Of a DNA stretch of 64,000 nt, positions 63,831 to 64,000 are shown piece by piece. The stretch comes from Brevundimonas naejangsanensis DSM 23858 (GTDB lineage Bacteria > Pseudomonadota > Alphaproteobacteria > Caulobacterales > Caulobacteraceae): assembly GCF_000421705.1 (NCBI RefSeq), contig NZ_ATXN01000004.1, positions 69,501 through 133,500 on the forward strand, read 5' to 3'. The position numbers and the translations under genes were made by a program. The notes below the pieces were generated by a model. That model made no database searches, was not told where the DNA came from, and saw only the letters and a list, made by a program, of their open reading frames with translations. The first letter of the stretch is position 1; each line of letters begins with the position of its first letter.

Positions 63831-64000
63831 ATGGCCCTCCCCGCCCCGCTCAAGAAGCGTCTGCCCCTGATCGTCGCCGGCGTCGTCGGCCTTGGCCTCA
63901 TCGTCGGAGGCGTCGTCTGGTGGCAGGGCAAGCAGCGCTGGGAAGGCACCGACAACGCCTTCGTCCAGGCCGACACCGTGGCTGTCAGTCCCCGCATCGG
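63831..64000 (+). CDS. HlyD/EmrA-type efflux adaptor, 3'-truncated by window edge
   Basis: Only the first 56 codons are visible. A short basic start (LKKRLP) leads to one membrane helix (LIVAGVVGLGLIVGGVVWW), then GTDNAFVQADTVAVSPRI, which matches the start of membrane-fusion proteins of MFS drug pumps such as EmrA. The rest, and any emrB partner, lies beyond the window. Confidence 0.8.
   Translation, partial: MALPAPLKKRLPLIVAGVVGLGLIVGGVVWWQGKQRWEGTDNAFVQADTVAVSPRI

Overview
The window is 64 kb of dense, GC-rich bacterial chromosome. It reads as core genome of an alphaproteobacterium of the Caulobacterales, most likely Brevundimonas or a close relative. That call is inferred from the combination of gene neighbourhoods (hrcA-grpE divergent from rph, dnaK-dnaJ-dapB, ffh-rpsP-rimM, rimP-nusA-ylxR-infB), a stand-alone SDHAF4-type protein, TTAACC boxes resembling CtrA sites, and strong C/G at third codon positions. 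No sequence comparison was run. I see no rRNA, tRNA, CRISPR array, prophage or intact insertion sequence.

Layout. 1-4.7 kb: the 3' part of a BenE-type transporter, a YegP-like protein, a glutathione S-transferase, then rimM, rpsP and ffh. 5-12.6 kb: ppc, corA, a lipoprotein M3 peptidase, murI and a lipoprotein with a toxin-like C-terminal domain. 12.7-16.9 kb: coaBC, dut, a BLUF photoreceptor, dapB and dnaJ. 17-23.6 kb: dnaK, alkB, a Tat-exported dienelactone hydrolase, grpE, hrcA and rph. 24.3-37.2 kb: the ribosome and RNA-decay block pnp, rpsO, truB, rbfA, three unrelated genes, then infB, ylxR, nusA and rimP, almost all on the minus strand. 37.3-46.5 kb: trmB, htpX, an SDHAF4 homologue, a secreted heptad-repeat protein, pyrF, marC, an SDR with an Rrf2 regulator, glpK, a threonine dehydratase and a MaoC hydratase. 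46.6-50.6 kb: a sugar-modification patch made of a Gfo/Idh dehydrogenase with a DegT aminotransferase, divergent from an AGE epimerase with a GmhB-like phosphatase. 50.6-57.9 kb: a hydrolase, a PhnA-like protein, a duplicated DUF4168 protein, nadE, ftsY, yciB and a MarR protein with a lysine-rich tail. 57.9-64 kb: ccmG, ccmD and ccmC, adenosine kinase, an ATP-grasp enzyme, nth, a secreted amidohydrolase and the start of an EmrA/HlyD adaptor.

How the genes fit together. Protein synthesis and folding dominate: SRP and its receptor (ffh, ftsY), translation initiation and ribosome maturation (infB, rimP, rimM, rbfA, rpsO, rpsP), tRNA modification (truB, trmB), RNA turnover (pnp, rph), and the heat-shock set (dnaK, dnaJ, grpE, hrcA, htpX). 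Several genes overlap in GTGA or ATGA junctions, which suggests translational coupling (dnaJ/dapB, hrcA/grpE, rimP/nusA, AGE/gmhB, ccmD/ccmG).

The least ordinary content lies between genes. Several families of palindromic repeats are scattered through the window. The best is a 30-nt element in which both stems change by compensating substitutions between copies and which carries a GTAG-type foot, as in REP elements mobilised by RAYT transposases. Other points of interest are the toxin-like lipoprotein, the heptad-repeat secreted protein, the DUF4168 duplication, the orphan ATP-grasp enzyme, and the interruption of the infB-rbfA junction.
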